DNA from: Cryptomeria japonica
Lineage: Eukaryota > Streptophyta > Pinopsida > Cupressales > Cupressaceae
DNA length: 64,000 nucleotides
Direction: 5' to 3'
Assembly: GCF_030272615.1 (NCBI RefSeq)
Contig: NC_081406.1
Location: forward strand, 117,932,847 to 117,996,846
Shown: positions 34,350 to 46,658 of the stretch, piece after piece
Position numbering within the stretch: position 1 is the first letter of the stretch
Layout of the letters: every line of letters begins with the position of its first letter
Notes under the pieces: generated by a model
Database searches by the model: none
Told to the model about the DNA's origin: nothing
The model's input: only the letters and a program-made list of their open reading frames with translations
Program-made: the position numbers and the translations under genes

Positions 34350-35066
34350 ACACAACTCACTACTCAAATTACAATAAGTACTACAACCCCAGAAGGCTCA
34401 CTCCCTTAAAATTGATTACAGATAATAATTAGAGTGTTTGAATTGAAAACAACATCTACAAATTCCAAAAATAGTTTTGATTATGGACAAATCATATAGT
34501 CTTACTCTTCTCTACTACACTGCTCTATTTTGGTATTCTTCTATATTCCGAAGCTCAAATCTTTCAATTGCATACTTTAAATTGTGCAAAATTGCTCATA
34601 CAAACTTTCCACATAACTACCAATATCAAAAATTATCAAATCAATTGATCTTATATATCCACAACATCAATTTATGTCTTCTTCCCGTTGGCCAGAAAAC
34701 ACATAACACACAAATGAAACGTGTTACCAATTTGGCTCAATCAGATCTAAAATAATCATGCGGACAAAAAAAATTGTCCACATGCTTCCCACATGTCATC
34801 TTAACATCCTCAAACACACAAAAATCACCAAAATTACTCCGCATAATCTGCATAACAAATCTCTACATGTTACTGCTAATGAACACTGTTCTACCTGAAA
34901 ACCTTTCTACCGGACCTTCCAACTCACTCAAAAATCAATATTAGAGGCCATAAACCTAGAATAAGGCATATTAGATGTCCACTATGCTTCTATGAGATCC
35001 AAAAACATAAAATATTCAACACAAATGATCTACCAACCAAAATACTATACATTATTAGATGCACTA
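34350..35066 (-). repeat. 3' LTR of the minus-strand element, left fragment
   Basis: It aligns with 51827-52545 of the complete LTR. Landmarks are CTCAAATTACAATAAG, GGAAGGCTCACT-type sequence, ACCTTCCAACTCACTCAAAA and TAGAATAAGGCATATTA. The outer ~290 bp of the LTR are missing on the left. On the right it is broken by the gypsy insertion and resumes at 46405. Confidence 0.85.
35062..35066. repeat. Target-site duplication, left (CACTA)
   Basis: CACTA directly precedes the first LTR base and recurs at 46400-46404 after the last LTR base. The uninterrupted LTR at 52.54 kb reads CACTG at the corresponding place. Confidence 0.85.
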
Positions 35067-36341
35067 TGATGAGCTTAAAAAATGCTCATAATTTGGATGT
35101 TTTGATAAAACTTTTAAATGCCTTTACTCTTGTTATTTCATGGATGTTCAGACTTTGTGAAACCTTTTTGGGATATCCTATAGCAAGAAACTTTTATATT
35201 CCTGCAGCTCTTTGTGATTAACTTGATTGCATTTATTGCCCTGTTGACTCCCTAAAATGACTGGTATATCATATACAGTTTTTGAATGATGAAGTAAATC
35301 TAAAATGTGTGATTAATGAATGGATATCGTGTATGTGCCATATGCCTTTTCTGTTGCCTGTTACCTTTTGTTTCACAGATTGTTGAAGAATGATCGAGTC
35401 AAACGCAGCCAATCTCGGCCTTGCAGTAAAGTCCATTTCCTGCACGACTTCGAGGAAGCTCCAGCAAAGACTCTTTGACTGAATCATGGGAAAGAATTTT
35501 AATGGCAAAGAGTGGAGTGCTAAATTCTCTCTGATCGGGTTGAACGCATAAACTCATTTATGAAGTTTGTTCCTTGATTCGAGGATATGTCTTTACTTCC
35601 ACGTCTTTCTTTTATGGAGTTAGTTAGTTAGTTGCTCCCCTGTTTTTAAATAAAGCTCTCCTCCTGCGCGAGAGAGAATGATAGAATAAGAATAGTAGAT
35701 GTCATGTAAGAGTGAAGATGATAATGAAAGACAGAATGTGTTTAACCAGAAGCAAAGTTTGTTGTTAGTTTCCATATCAACAAAGCAATGTATATCATTC
35801 TGTTTTTATGAATAAAGTTCAATGAAGTTCTGAGTTTCATATTTGCGTAATCAGAAGATGCTTGCTAAGGGGGCCCACTTAGTAGGTATCTGTAGCTAGC
35901 TAGTTAGTTGTTCTTTCCTGTTAAGCTTCAGTTTGCTTTCATCTTTAAAGTTTTTATACAAACTCAGCTTTACATTGCTCCTGCAGCACAAGGAATCCAT
36001 CACTGTGTCTGTTCCTGCAGCATAAGGCCAGTTCATAGTTTGTGTTTCAGTTGTAGTTATTATGGTTTCTGTCGTAATCAAAGCATAGTTGAGTTAAAAA
36101 GCTTTGCATTACCTTCCTGTAGCGTAGGTAGGATTTCTTTTCAGTATGTATTTCCACTAGGATTTGACCAAAATAAGTTCCTAGTGCATATATTTTGCTG
36201 TGCCATTTAAAGTATACGTCCCCTGGTTTGACAAGTAAATGAACGTCTACAGAAGAGAGATATTGATCACCTGTTGGAATGTCCAATTCCCAAGAAAGGT
36301 TTTACTGTGATTTTCATATCCTTTTGTGGGCGCGACCATCA
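35067..36341 (+). repeat. 5' LTR of the gypsy element
   Basis: 1275 bp, the same length as the 3' LTR at 45125-46399. It contains AATAAAG signals near 35648 and 35811. Confidence 0.93.
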
Positions 36342-36345
36342 TTTT

Positions 36346-36363
36346 TGGTGCCGTTGCCGGGGA
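36346..36363 (+). other. Primer binding site, tRNA-Asp type
   Basis: TGGTGCCGTTGCCGGGGA lies four bases after the LTR. It differs by one base from the complement of the plant tRNA-Asp(GUC) 3' end. Confidence 0.8.
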
Positions 36364-36462
36364 TGGCGTCTCGCTAGGAGTTTATCAGAAGTCATTTTTG
36401 GCATTAGTTTAGCTTTTTAGTAAAATTTCCTAGATTTTTCAAGCCACTATTCATTACATTGC

Positions 36463-37900
36463 ATGCATAGAAGAAGAAGAGACGCACGGGGAAGGTTCAT
36501 CCCTTTAAATCTATTTATTGAACTACCATTTGACCCAGCTGACAACGAACCTGAGGAAAATCCATTCGCTCTGTTATTCCAGCAACCAAACATGGCAAAT
36601 AATCAACCCAATAATCCCCCTCCTGCATTTGAGTTTCCTATTGTTCCCTAGGGAGATACTGACAATCTTAAAAACATTCCCTCTTCTTTGCTCCCAAAGT
36701 TTTATGGCCTGGTTACAAAGGACCCAGAAACCTTTCTGTTTGAATTTGATGTCCTCTGTCAAAGTTATGACTACAACACAGACGCTCATAAATTGAAGTT
36801 ATTCCCTTCCACCTTGAAGGAAGGAGCTCTCAGATGGTTCATGAGTCTGGGAAGGGGTGTAGTTGATAGTTGGGAGGTCATGTAGACAAAATTCCTTGAA
36901 AAATATAAGGAATATTGTAAGAGCACCAGCAAGGGTGATGATATATTCCGAATTAAGCAGAAGGAGGATGAGAGTCTGGAAGATTACATTTCCAGATTCT
37001 TGTTTGCACTACAGAGGAACTCAAACCATACTCTCAATGAGGACTCTCAGAAACTACTGTTTCTAAAAGGAATTAGTGATGCTTGTATAGATGCCCTGGA
37101 CCTGATAGGAGGAGGTGATATAGCCCAGGTGCCTTGGGATGATATAAAGAAAATATGTCTTAACTACTCTCGAGCAATATTAAGAAAGGTAGAGGTCATC
37201 ATGCTACAATAGGGAAGTCTTCTTCTGGCGGATTTTCTCGAATAGAGATAACAAATTTGCTATCTGACTTCAAGCAGGACATCATTAATAATATGGCTAC
37301 GCAACTGGACACTATGCAAGCTCGAAAGAAACATAAGGAGGCTGACGCAGTCTTGGCCGAGTTTTGTCCATACTGCAGACAAAAAAAGTGTGACTGTAGA
37401 TGCAAGATGGTGCCTAATTTGGAAGCTAAACAACTACCTACTAACTTTAAGCTAGTAGAAGGAGATGATGATCACGTGTTCTTTGTTGCACAAAGGAGAC
37501 CATGGGCCCAGAGACAAGGTATGCCTCAAGACCCTTTAACTTTTGGTAATTCTTATTCTGGATATAATAATCAATGGCAACATGCATATGGACCACCACC
37601 ATCCTGGAACCCACCTCAACCAAATTGGCCTAATTATCAGAACCAGTAATGGCAACCCCCTCAAGGGGGATGGCAACAGCCACAGGGGCAATGGACCCCA
37701 CCTTTAGGAAATTGGTAGCAAAATTCTCAATGGCGAGGCCCTCAACAATGGCAAAACCAATCCTTTGGATTCCTGCAGCTTCCACAACCGCAACCACAAG
37801 CCCTTATGCCGCCCCCTGCAGTAACTGCCACAAATCTTGGACCTCCGAAACAAATGCCTATGCCTGCCCAGCCAATGCCCAACCCCAATAATAAACCTTA
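36463..37900 (+). pseudogene. gag of the gypsy element, interrupted
   Basis: The capsid-precursor ORF starts at ATG 36463 (MHRRRRDARGRF). The retrotransposon gag core is visible at 36690-37190 (PKFYGL, FLFEFDVLCQSY, ALRWFMSL, FLEKYKEYC, DESLEDYISRF). TAG stops fall at 36649-36651 and 36883-36885. A one-base loss near 37186 shifts the frame, and the remainder (37191 onwards) is in the pol frame. A cysteine cluster CPYCRQKKCDCRC at about 37365-37403 stands where a zinc knuckle would be but lacks the CCHC spacing. A Gln/Pro/Trp-rich linker with stops at 37647 (TAA), 37716 and 37899 (TAG) follows. Confidence 0.85.
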
Positions 37901-40900
37901 GCAGCCTACATATTTTGCCGAAGCCAACCAATATCAAGCTTATGCCTTAAACATTAATGATATCCATTTGAGGTCTGGCACTACTTTACCTGCTCCAAAA
38001 CCACCTCGGATTACTAAAATATCAAATCCTCCCCATGAAGAACCTACTACACCTGTTGTTCCTGCCGAGCACATGCCAATAACAGATACCGTAATTAAGG
38101 AGCCTATTCTGCAAAATCAAGATAACCCACCTTTTCCTCAGAGGTTGCAAAGTACTGCATGTAAACCCATGGAACAACCCACTTTTGACATTATGAATCA
38201 TCTCAAAAATGTGCAGATTCAAATTCCTTTATTTCAGGCTATTAAAGATATTCCTATTTTTGGAAAAGCTATTAAAGAAGCCCGTTTAAAGAAGCCTGGA
38301 CAAAAGAAAAAGGACCCTCAAACAATTCATTTCTTAGGAAAATTGGCTGATATAATGTTGGGAAATGTAGTTATGCCAAAGTATATTGACCCTGGAAGTC
38401 CTATAGTACAGATAAATGTAAATGGCCAAGTTGTAAAAAATGTTTTGATTGATTTAGGTGCTGCAATTAATGTCATGACAAAGCATACTATGGATTCCCT
38501 GAACATTTCAAACATTAGGTCTACACCCACAGTCCTACAGCTTGCAGACAGTTCCACAGTTAAGCCTGATGGGATTGTAGAAGATGTAATTGTCATTCTT
38601 GAATCTTGGGAGTACCTTGCTAATTTCACAATATTATCAGTCAAGGCAACTTTAGGAGGGTATCCAGTTATTCTTGGTAGACCATGGTTAGCAACTGTCG
38701 ATGCTTTTATAGGATGTCATTCTAGAGATATGACTATTTCTGATGGGTAGTCTACAAAGAAATTGGCTCTGTATCCTCCTGCTAGACCTCAGCTAGATTT
38801 GTCCCAACCTATTTGGCCAGATGTGGGGGAGGAAATTGAAGAAACCAATTCCTTGGCTAAATTGATGATGATTCAAAATGACCCAATCTCACAACTTCAG
38901 AGTGAAGATGCTTTATTGTTTCAAATTCTACAAAACAACTCTGATAAAGAAGGTTCACCTAATCCAAATGATATTCATTTACAATATTTCCTGTAGCAAC
39001 CAGATTCTGAAAATTCACTGCCTAAAATTTCAGCGATTTTTCATAATTTGCTTCCACAGGAGATACAAAAATTACCTGTAGACTCTATGAGTGATCTCAC
39101 GGAGCAGATAGAATTGTCTCAAGGTCATTGTTTGAATATCAATAATAAGCTGTCACAGTCTCAACAGGCAGATCTATTAAAAATGCTACAAGAACAGCAT
39201 AAAGCTTTTGCATGGGAATATGGGGACATGCAAGGAATAGATCCTCGAGTTTGTACTCATAGGATATATATCAAAGAAGATTGTTCACCAATTAGACAAC
39301 CTCAAAGAAGAGTAAATCCAACACTTAGGGAAATAGTTAAAAGTGAACTTCAAAAATTACTTGATGCTGGCTTTATTTATCCAATCTTTGACAGTCAATG
39401 GATTTCTCCCTTAGTTATTGTTCCCAAGAAAGGTGGAAAATGGAGAGTATGTGTAGATTATAGAGAATTGAACAGTGCCACTAAAAAAGATCACTTTCCA
39501 CTACCATTTGTAGATCAAGTACTAGACTCACTGTCTGGAAAAAAATATTTTTCCTTTTTGGATGGTTACAGTGGATACAATCAGATAAAAATAGCTCCTG
39601 AAGATCAAGATAAGACCACTTTTACCTATCCATGGGGAACATTTGCTTATTCAGTCTTGCCTTTTGGCTTATGCAATGCACCAGCAACATTTCAAAGAGC
39701 AGTAATTAGTATCTTTGCTGATATATCTCATGAATGTATGGAGATTTACATGGATGATTTCACTGCCTATGGAGTCACATTTGAAGAAGCACTAGTAAAT
39801 TTAGAAAAAGTATTGAGAAGATGTAGAGAGCAAAATTTGTCTCTAAACAGTGAGAAGTGTTTTCTAATGATGGAAGAAGGTATTGTTCTAGGTCATCATG
39901 TTTCAAAAAATGGAATTCAGGTTGACCCTGCTAAAATTGAAGTAATTTAGAATTTACAAACTCCTGCAAAATAGAAAGATGTCAGAAGTTTTCTTGGTCA
40001 TGCAGGGTATTATAAAAGGTTTATAAAAGACTTCAGTAAAATTGCTAGTCCACTTTATGCTTTGTTAACAAAGGATTCCCAATTTGAGTGGACAGAGGCC
40101 TGTGAAAAATCCTTCCTACAATTAAAAGACTTGCTTACTAAAGCCCCTATTCTTCAAGTTCCAAAATGGAATTCGCCTTTTCACATACATGCTGATGCTT
40201 CTGACTTTGGCATAAGAGCAGTTCTGAATCAAAAAGAAAATTCAGTTGAATATGCTATTTACTTTATCAGCAAGAACCTTCAAGGTCCTGAGCTCAATTA
40301 TACTGTCACAGAAAAGGAGTTGCTTGCAGTAGTATATGCTTTGAATAAATTTAGACATTATGTCACAGGTTATCAGATATTCGTCCATACTGACCATGCA
40401 GCAATCAAATATCTGATGAACAAACCTGCCATTTCTGGTAGATTGGCACGATGGCTCCTGTTGTTACAAGAATTTGACATTTCTATAATTGACAAACTAG
40501 GGAGAGCTAATGTTGTAGCTGACTTTTTATCAAGATTTCAATCAGCTACACCTATTGAACATGAGATCATTGATGATAGGTTTCCAGATGAACACTTGTT
40601 TTCCATCACTGCACATATACCTTGATATGCAGACATTGCCAATTATCTAGCAGCAAACAGAATACCAGACTACTTTTCTCCAAAAGAAAAGAAGTTATTA
40701 ATAGAGAAAAGTTTTAACTTTTCCTGGATTGCAAATAGTTTGTTTTATACTGGAGCTGATCAGGTAATGCGAAGATGTGTAAGAGAAGATGAAACTTATG
40801 ACATATTGCATGCTTGCCATGATGAACCATGTGGAGGACATTTTGCAGCAAAAAGAACATCAATGAAAGTTCTTACAACAGGGTACTACTGGCCAACATT

Positions 40901-41903
40901 ACATAAGGATGCTGTAGCCTATACAAGAAAATGTGACAAATGCCAGCATATGGGAAGACCAACTAAGTCCGATGAAATGCCACTACATTCACAGATAATA
41001 GTCACCCCTTTTGATAAATGGGGGATGGATTTTGTAGGACCAATTGATCCACCATCCAATGGAAAGTCATACATTCTAGTTTGCACGGACTATGTAACAA
41101 AATGGGTTGAGGTAACAGCTATGGCTCATGCTCGAGATAACAAAGTTGCTGAGTTTCTGTATGAATAAATTTTCACAAGATTTGGGGTTCCCAGAGAGCT
41201 TGTAACCGATCAAGGAGCTCAGTTTACATCTAATCTGATCACAACACTAATGAATGAATATAAAATCAAACATAGGAAGTCCAGCCCTTATCACCCTCAA
41301 GCCAATGGTCAAGCAAAAGTAACAAACAGAGAAATTGAGGCGATCCTCACAAAGACAGTACAGATACATAAAAAAGATTGGAGCAATAGACTTCTTGAAG
41401 CAGTTTGGGCTTACAGAACTATATGGAAAACAACAACTGGGTTTACACCTTTTGAGTTGCTTTATGGGAAAACAGCCATGTTACCCATAGAATTTGAACA
41501 CAAAACTTTGAGGACAACTCTTGAACTCAATATAGACATATCTGAAGCACAGAAGGACCGTCTCCTGCAGCTAAATGCTTTGGACGAAATGAGAAAAGCC
41601 ACCATGCAGCATACAGAAGCAATCCAACAGCAAAGGAAAAAATGGCATGATCAACACATCAAAACCAGGAAATTTTCTACTGGAGATTGGGCTCTGTTAT
41701 ATGATTCCAGATATCAAGAAAACTAAGGTAAGCTCACCACACGTTGGCTTGGCCCCTATGAAGTTGAAAATGTGTTCGATAATGGAGCTGTACAGCTGGT
41801 AACAATAGACCCAGTCCACTTCAAATTGTTAGTGAATGGCCATCGACTCCGGTTATACCACAAACCAGTCTCCAAAGAAGAATTCATGCAGCAGTTTGTT
41901 TAG
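37901..41903 (+). pseudogene. pol of the gypsy element: protease, RT, RNase H, integrase; interrupted
   Basis: A single frame runs to a TAG at 41901-41903. The protease has DLGAA (Asp 38451-38453) and ILGRPWL. RT spans about 39270-39950, with WRVCVDYRELN, LPFGLCNAPATF and YMDD at 39747-39758. RNase H (about 40180-40540) has HADASDFG, TEKELLAV, TDHAAIKYL and ADFLSRF. Integrase (about 40740-41700) has the zinc-binding HACHDE...CDKC, GMDFVG, TDQGAQF and a C-terminal KLTTRWLGPYEVE. Premature stops are at 38748, 38994, 39948 and 39972 (TAG), 40623 (TGA), 41166 and 41724 (TAA). The third integrase acidic residue is replaced by Lys (41316-41318). Each domain is otherwise nearly full length. Confidence 0.93.
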
Positions 41904-42625
41904 GTTCCTCCCGCTACTCTTCCTGCAGCCGAAGGCTTTTGCCTTTCTCCTGCAGCATCACCGTAATTTTCAAAAAGCATGCCCATAATAAAGGTTTTCT
42001 TTTTACAAAAAGGAAACCCCTTTCTCTATTCTCATTTATCGCCTCCATTTCACTTCTTTCACTTGCGTCCATTCAATTCATTTGTCCATTTCATCCATCC
42101 ATTTCACCCATCCACGTCATCCATCCGCATCAAGCTTAATTAAAATATCTTTCCCATTTGTCAATCCATGCAGCTGCCATCACATTTCTTCACACGTGCG
42201 TGCAATTATCAAAGGTACGCCATATCTTTTCTTATCGCATATTTGATTTATTTCATTTAATTCATTTTCTGATATGCATGTACCAGTCATTATTGCCTGA
42301 ACTTCTGCCTGTTCTTTGCCACATGTGAGGACACATGTCATATTTTAAGTAGGGGGCGGGGTAATCCATCTTTTGAAACCTGTCTTTTCGCCGCTGCCAT
42401 AACTGCAAATAATCTTCTTTAATATTTTTTTTGGTACTTTCCAACTATGGTCGCATGTCTTTCTTTATTGCATAATCATGATTAAGACTGCTTGTTCAAA
42501 AAAGTTCATTTTTGGAAAAGAAAGAAAGTAATGTGACGACACACGAAAAAAACCAGAACAGAAGGGAAGTAGTGAATTTGAATCTTCACCAAAGAATTGA
42601 GTTCAGCTGTAGGAAAACTGCAAGC

Positions 42626-45113
42626 ATGGGTGGTCAGTTGGTGCGACATGAGCCTACAGCTCATGAAACATTATTGCAAAATCCGCAAACAGTCCATGCA
42701 TTTAGCCTCTGTGGATGGTTAAATTATTTTTTGAGCTTAAATGATTTTAATGAGGAGGCTGCTGCAGAATTTCTGAGAACCCTTTCTGAAGGAGAAGCCA
42801 CCGTATGGGGTCTAACGGTTGTTGCAACCGAAAGAAGAATTGCAGAAGTAACCGGGCTTCCAGCCGTTGGAGAAAACTTTTCTTCAGACGCTGCAACAGC
42901 AAGGGCCGAGTTTTCAATGCTTACTGATGGACCTCTGGAAGTCTCCAAGCAGGAATGCAAGCGCGTATCATTGCCTCCTCCTTATTCAGAGTATGCTATT
43001 TACATAATCAGGTATTTGACCTGTGAAGGCCGTTTTTCCTATTTGCATTCTCATCATTTCAAATTATTGAGCCATATGAGGCATGGGTTAGTTATAAATG
43101 TTCCGAATTTCTTGTTAAAATTTTTAGAACACAATGCCCACGGAACTCAACAAGGGAAAGATAATTCTGTCACTCATCATGGTCTCATTAAATTACTGAT
43201 TGAGCGTTCTTTAAGGGATGTCTCATCTCTCTCCTAGCAACAATTTGTTGCCCAAAAGAGTTTGCAAATTCCACAACCTCCTAGGGTACTTACCCCACGG
43301 CCTCAGAAAATGAAGAAAGAAAGTCCAATCTACCAGTAAAACAGGGCAAGGGTCATCTACTCCTGTAGCACCTGGTCCTGCAGCTTTTGTACCCGAACCC
43401 TCTGCTAGGATTCAAACTAGGTCTGCCACTAGGAGTGAGAAAGGAAAAGCAAAGGCAGAAGGGTCCCTTGAATCTGACCCTCGTTCTTGAAAAAGGCAAT
43501 GCCCTTCTCCTGCAACACCTTCCCCTGCAGTTGTTTCTCCTACAACAACGCCTGTTGCTATTTCTAGTTCGCCGTCATCCTCTGGTAGGGCAAAGCCCTC
43601 TAAGCAAACAAAGAAGAGGAAAACCACCGGAACACCTCCTGCAGCCGCATCAGTGCCAAGAAGGGTTTCCGCAAGGAAACAATCTAAGACCTCCCCTGCT
43701 TCATCACAACCAGAGGTGATTGTAATTTCAGAAAAATCTGTTGAGTCTGGATTTAATGTTTCTCAGAGTGTGTCCGAAAATGCTGCCCAGAGTTCGATCG
43801 TTCCTGAAGTGGAACAAGTTGACACAAAGGAAACAGGGCATAATGAGCAAGGGTTACCAAATCTTGATGATTTGGCTACTGCTGCTATGCAATTTTCGGA
43901 GGAAGCACAGGCTTCTCCACCACAGGAACAAGAAGAATTTATCTTACAGCAAAAGGAAGAACAGGATAAACAATCAAATGTGCCTAGTGAAATTGTATCT
44001 CATCTTGAAGTTTGCAAAGCCATTGTTGTGTATAAGAAAATATTTTTAATGGAATTTCGAGAATATGTTAAAACTAATTGAGAAATAGTTACATTGCAAA
44101 CCCTGAATTTCTGATACATAGCCCAGACTGTCATGCAGCAAAGTCTATGGGAAATAGAAAAGAAGAAATTAAATAAGAAAATTGAAATTCAGAAGCAAGA
44201 AATTGCTGAGCTGAAAGCAAAAACAAATGAAATGATGAAAGTAACTGGCCAAATTATGGAATGTAGACCCCCACCCAGAGTTTATGCTCTGTGCCTCAAA
44301 GAATAGTTTTTATGTTTCCAATTAATGAGAATTTCCAAAAACCAAGATCCTATAATTCATAATGCCAAAGACTTCTATGAAGCATACCAGGCAGCCCCTA
44401 ACTGGTTAAGAAATTCTCTTTGTGAATTCTATTTGCATGGCTTTCTAATACCATTTGAAACAGAATGGAATCCTCTTCTTTATATTGGTGATATTCATTT
44501 AAGAGCATTTATGTCATGGGTAGAAAATGAGGCAAATTATGGCAGGCAATGGGAAACATATGAGGAAGTTGAGAAAACAGAGCCTGTTCCATTACGATCT
44601 CACAGTTCAAATCCTTATGCAATGTTGAAAGATTGGTTTGCCTTGACATATGGAGTTAATAATGTTTCAGCAAGAGGGAAAATATTTGATATCAGAAAAC
44701 AGGTATATGATGAATTCTAGGCACAACAATATTCATTTTGGAAATTGGCATTCTCCAGAAGTGAGAAAAGATGGGAAAAGTTAACTGTTGGGTTAAGAAA
44801 GTCAGAACCGCATAGTCCCTTAAATTTCACAGCAGCTCTCAAATGAACCAGTAGATATATTCAATTGGGACTTCAAACAAGATTTGAACTATGGTTGCCG
44901 CTGACATTCAGAGCTCCTGTGCTAATGTGGCCACTTTATCCTCACCAGGCTACAAAACTCAACAATGAATTAGAAGACCAAAGGTATGAAAAATGCCAGG
45001 ATTTCAGAGGATTTTATTACAAGTTTAAAAATCCATTTCAGAGTCATGTAGCAGCCACCGACTTCAGAGAAACCACCAGGAAAGTTAATGCTGGAGGACC
45101 AGCATTGGGCTAA
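42626..45113 (+). pseudogene. Third ORF of the gypsy element, between pol and the 3' LTR; function unknown
   Basis: From ATG 42626 a frame runs to TAG 43235-43237 with an ordered-looking segment (FSLCGWLNYFLSL, ATVWGLTVVATERRIAEVTGLPA). Its pattern recalls the 'putative plant transposon protein' domain of plant retroelements; this is my recollection of the family, unverified. After a frame change the ORF continues through a Ser/Pro/Ala-rich disordered part with a basic KKRK-like patch (about 43350-43720), an acidic Gln/Glu part, a short coiled coil (about 44130-44250, EIEKKKLNKKIEIQKQEI) and a C-terminal folded-looking part (44325-45113: NWLRNSLCEFYLHGF, MLKDWFALTYGV). Stops occur at 43235, 43488, 44079 and 44718, among others. 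I see no signal peptide or membrane segment, so an envelope-like role is not supported. The codon region up to 42625 starts from TTG and was left out. Confidence 0.6.
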
Positions 45114-45124
45114 GTAGGGGGTAG
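45112..45124 (+). other. Polypurine tract of the gypsy element
   Basis: AAGTAGGGGGTAG immediately precedes the 3' LTR, at the position used to prime plus-strand DNA synthesis. Confidence 0.75.
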
Positions 45125-46399
45125 TGATGAGCTTAAAAAATGCTCATAATTTGGATGTTTTGATAAAACTTTTAAATGCCTTTACTCTTGTTATTTCATG
45201 GATGTTCAGACTTTGTGAAACCTTTTTGGGATATCCTGTAGCAAGAAACTTTTATATTCCTGTAGCTCTTTGTGATTAACTTGATTGCATTTATTGCCCC
45301 GTTGACTCCCTAAAATGACTGGTATATCGTATACAGTTTTTGAATGATGAAGTAAATCTAAAATGTGTGATTAATGAATGGATATCGTGTATGTGCCATA
45401 TGCCTTTTCTGTTGCCTATTAATTTTTGTTTCGCAGGTCGTTGAAGAATGATCGAGTCAAACGCAGCCAATCTCGGCCTTGCAGTAAAGTCCATTTCCTG
45501 CACAACTTCGAGGAAGCTCCGGCAAAGACTCTTTGACTGAATCATGGGAAAGAATTTTAATGGCAAAGAGTGGAGTGCTAAATTCTCTCTGATCGGGTTG
45601 AACGCATAAACTCATTTATGAAGTTTGTTCCTTGATTCGAGGTTATGTCTTTACTTCCATGTCTTTCTTTTATGGAGTTAGTTAGTTAGTTGCTCCCCTG
45701 TTTTTAAATAAAGCTCTCCTCCTGCGCGAGAGAGAAGGATAGAATAAGAATAGTAGATGTCATGTAAGAGTGAAGATGATAATGAAAGACAGAATGTGTT
45801 TAACCAGAAGCAAAGTTTGTTGTTAGTTTCCATATCAACAAAGCAATGTATATCATTCTGTTTTTATGAATAAAGTTCAATAAAGTTCTGAGTTTCATAT
45901 TTGCGTAATCAGAAGATGCTTGCTAAGGGGGCCCACTTAGTAGGTATCTCTAGCTAGCTAGTTAGTTGTTCTTTCCTGTTAAGCTTCAGTTTGCTTTCAT
46001 CTTTAAAGTTTTTATACAAACTCAGCTTTACATTGCTCCTGCAGCACAAGGAATCCATCACTGTGTCTGTTCCTGCAGCATAAGGCCAGTTCATAGTTTG
46101 TGTTTCAGTTGTAGTTATTATGGTTTCTATCGTAATCAAAGCATAGTTGAGTTAAAAATCTTTGCATTACCTTCCTGTAGCGTAGGTAGGATTTCTTTTC
46201 AGTATGTATTTCCGCTAGGATTTGACCAAAATAAGTTCCTAGTGCATATATTTTGCTGCGCCATTTAAAGTATACGTCCCCTGGTTTGACAAGTAAATGA
46301 ACGTCTACAGAAGAGAGATATTGATCACCTGTTGGAATGTCCAATTCCCAGGAAAGGTTTTACTGTGATTTTCATATCCTTTTGTGGGCGTGACCATCA
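45125..46399 (+). repeat. 3' LTR of the gypsy element
   Basis: 1275 bp, about 98% identical to the 5' LTR by eye. It ends ...GACCATCA, followed by the target duplication CACTA (46400-46404). Confidence 0.93.
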
Positions 46400-46404
46400 C
46401 ACTA
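46400..46404. repeat. Target-site duplication, right (CACTA)
   Basis: This is the partner of 35062-35066. Confidence 0.85.
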
Positions 46405-46539
46405 TTTTATCTCACCAGACCTCATTGGAGCTTAGTCTTTCTTCCTATATGAATGAATCATGAACTGCAGATTAGATACCTGACTCTAGTTGCCATCAAT
46501 GACAACATCTAAACAACAATGCAATCTCTCTTGCCAACA
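46405..46539 (-). repeat. 3' LTR of the minus-strand element, right fragment
   Basis: It continues the LTR broken at 35066 and aligns with 52546-52665 (TATGAATGAATCAT, ATGACAACATCTAAACAACA). It ends in CCAACA, the complement of the TGTTGG start. Confidence 0.85.
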
Positions 46540-46658
46540 ATCTCTCCCTTTGGCAGTGATGGCAACACTTAGTGAAAAAAGACTAAGTATAGGACCAAAA
46601 CCAAAATACTGACTATCAGACTCCAAAAATCACCAACTCCCCCTAAGATCAACATTTT

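Larger units (their letters stand above)
35067..46399 (+). mobile_element. Complete but decayed Ty3/gypsy element, Athila/Tat-like, 11.3 kb
   Basis: It has two 1275-bp LTRs (TGATGAGC...ACCATCA), a 5-bp target duplication, a primer site matching tRNA-Asp, gag, then protease, RT, RNase H and integrase in gypsy order, then a third ORF of about 830 codons, a polypurine tract and the 3' LTR. The primer type, the absence of a visible chromodomain after integrase and the extra ORF fit the Athila/Tat group. I count roughly 23 differences between the LTRs by eye (about 2%), so the insertion is fairly recent for such a genome. The coding part has about a dozen premature stops and at least two frameshifts, so it is not autonomous now. 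Confidence 0.93.

Noticed and set aside
35896-36286. Open frames on both strands around 36 kb, repeated at 46 kb
   Set aside because: They lie inside the two LTRs of the gypsy element and are therefore duplicated with them. They are not genes.
42512-42625. Start of the third gypsy ORF at 42512
   Set aside because: The codon there is TTG; the first ATG in frame is 42626.
42626-45113. Envelope protein of a plant retrovirus-like element
   Set aside because: No signal peptide, membrane segment or cysteine-rich surface-like domain is visible. The sequence is mostly disordered, charged or coiled-coil.
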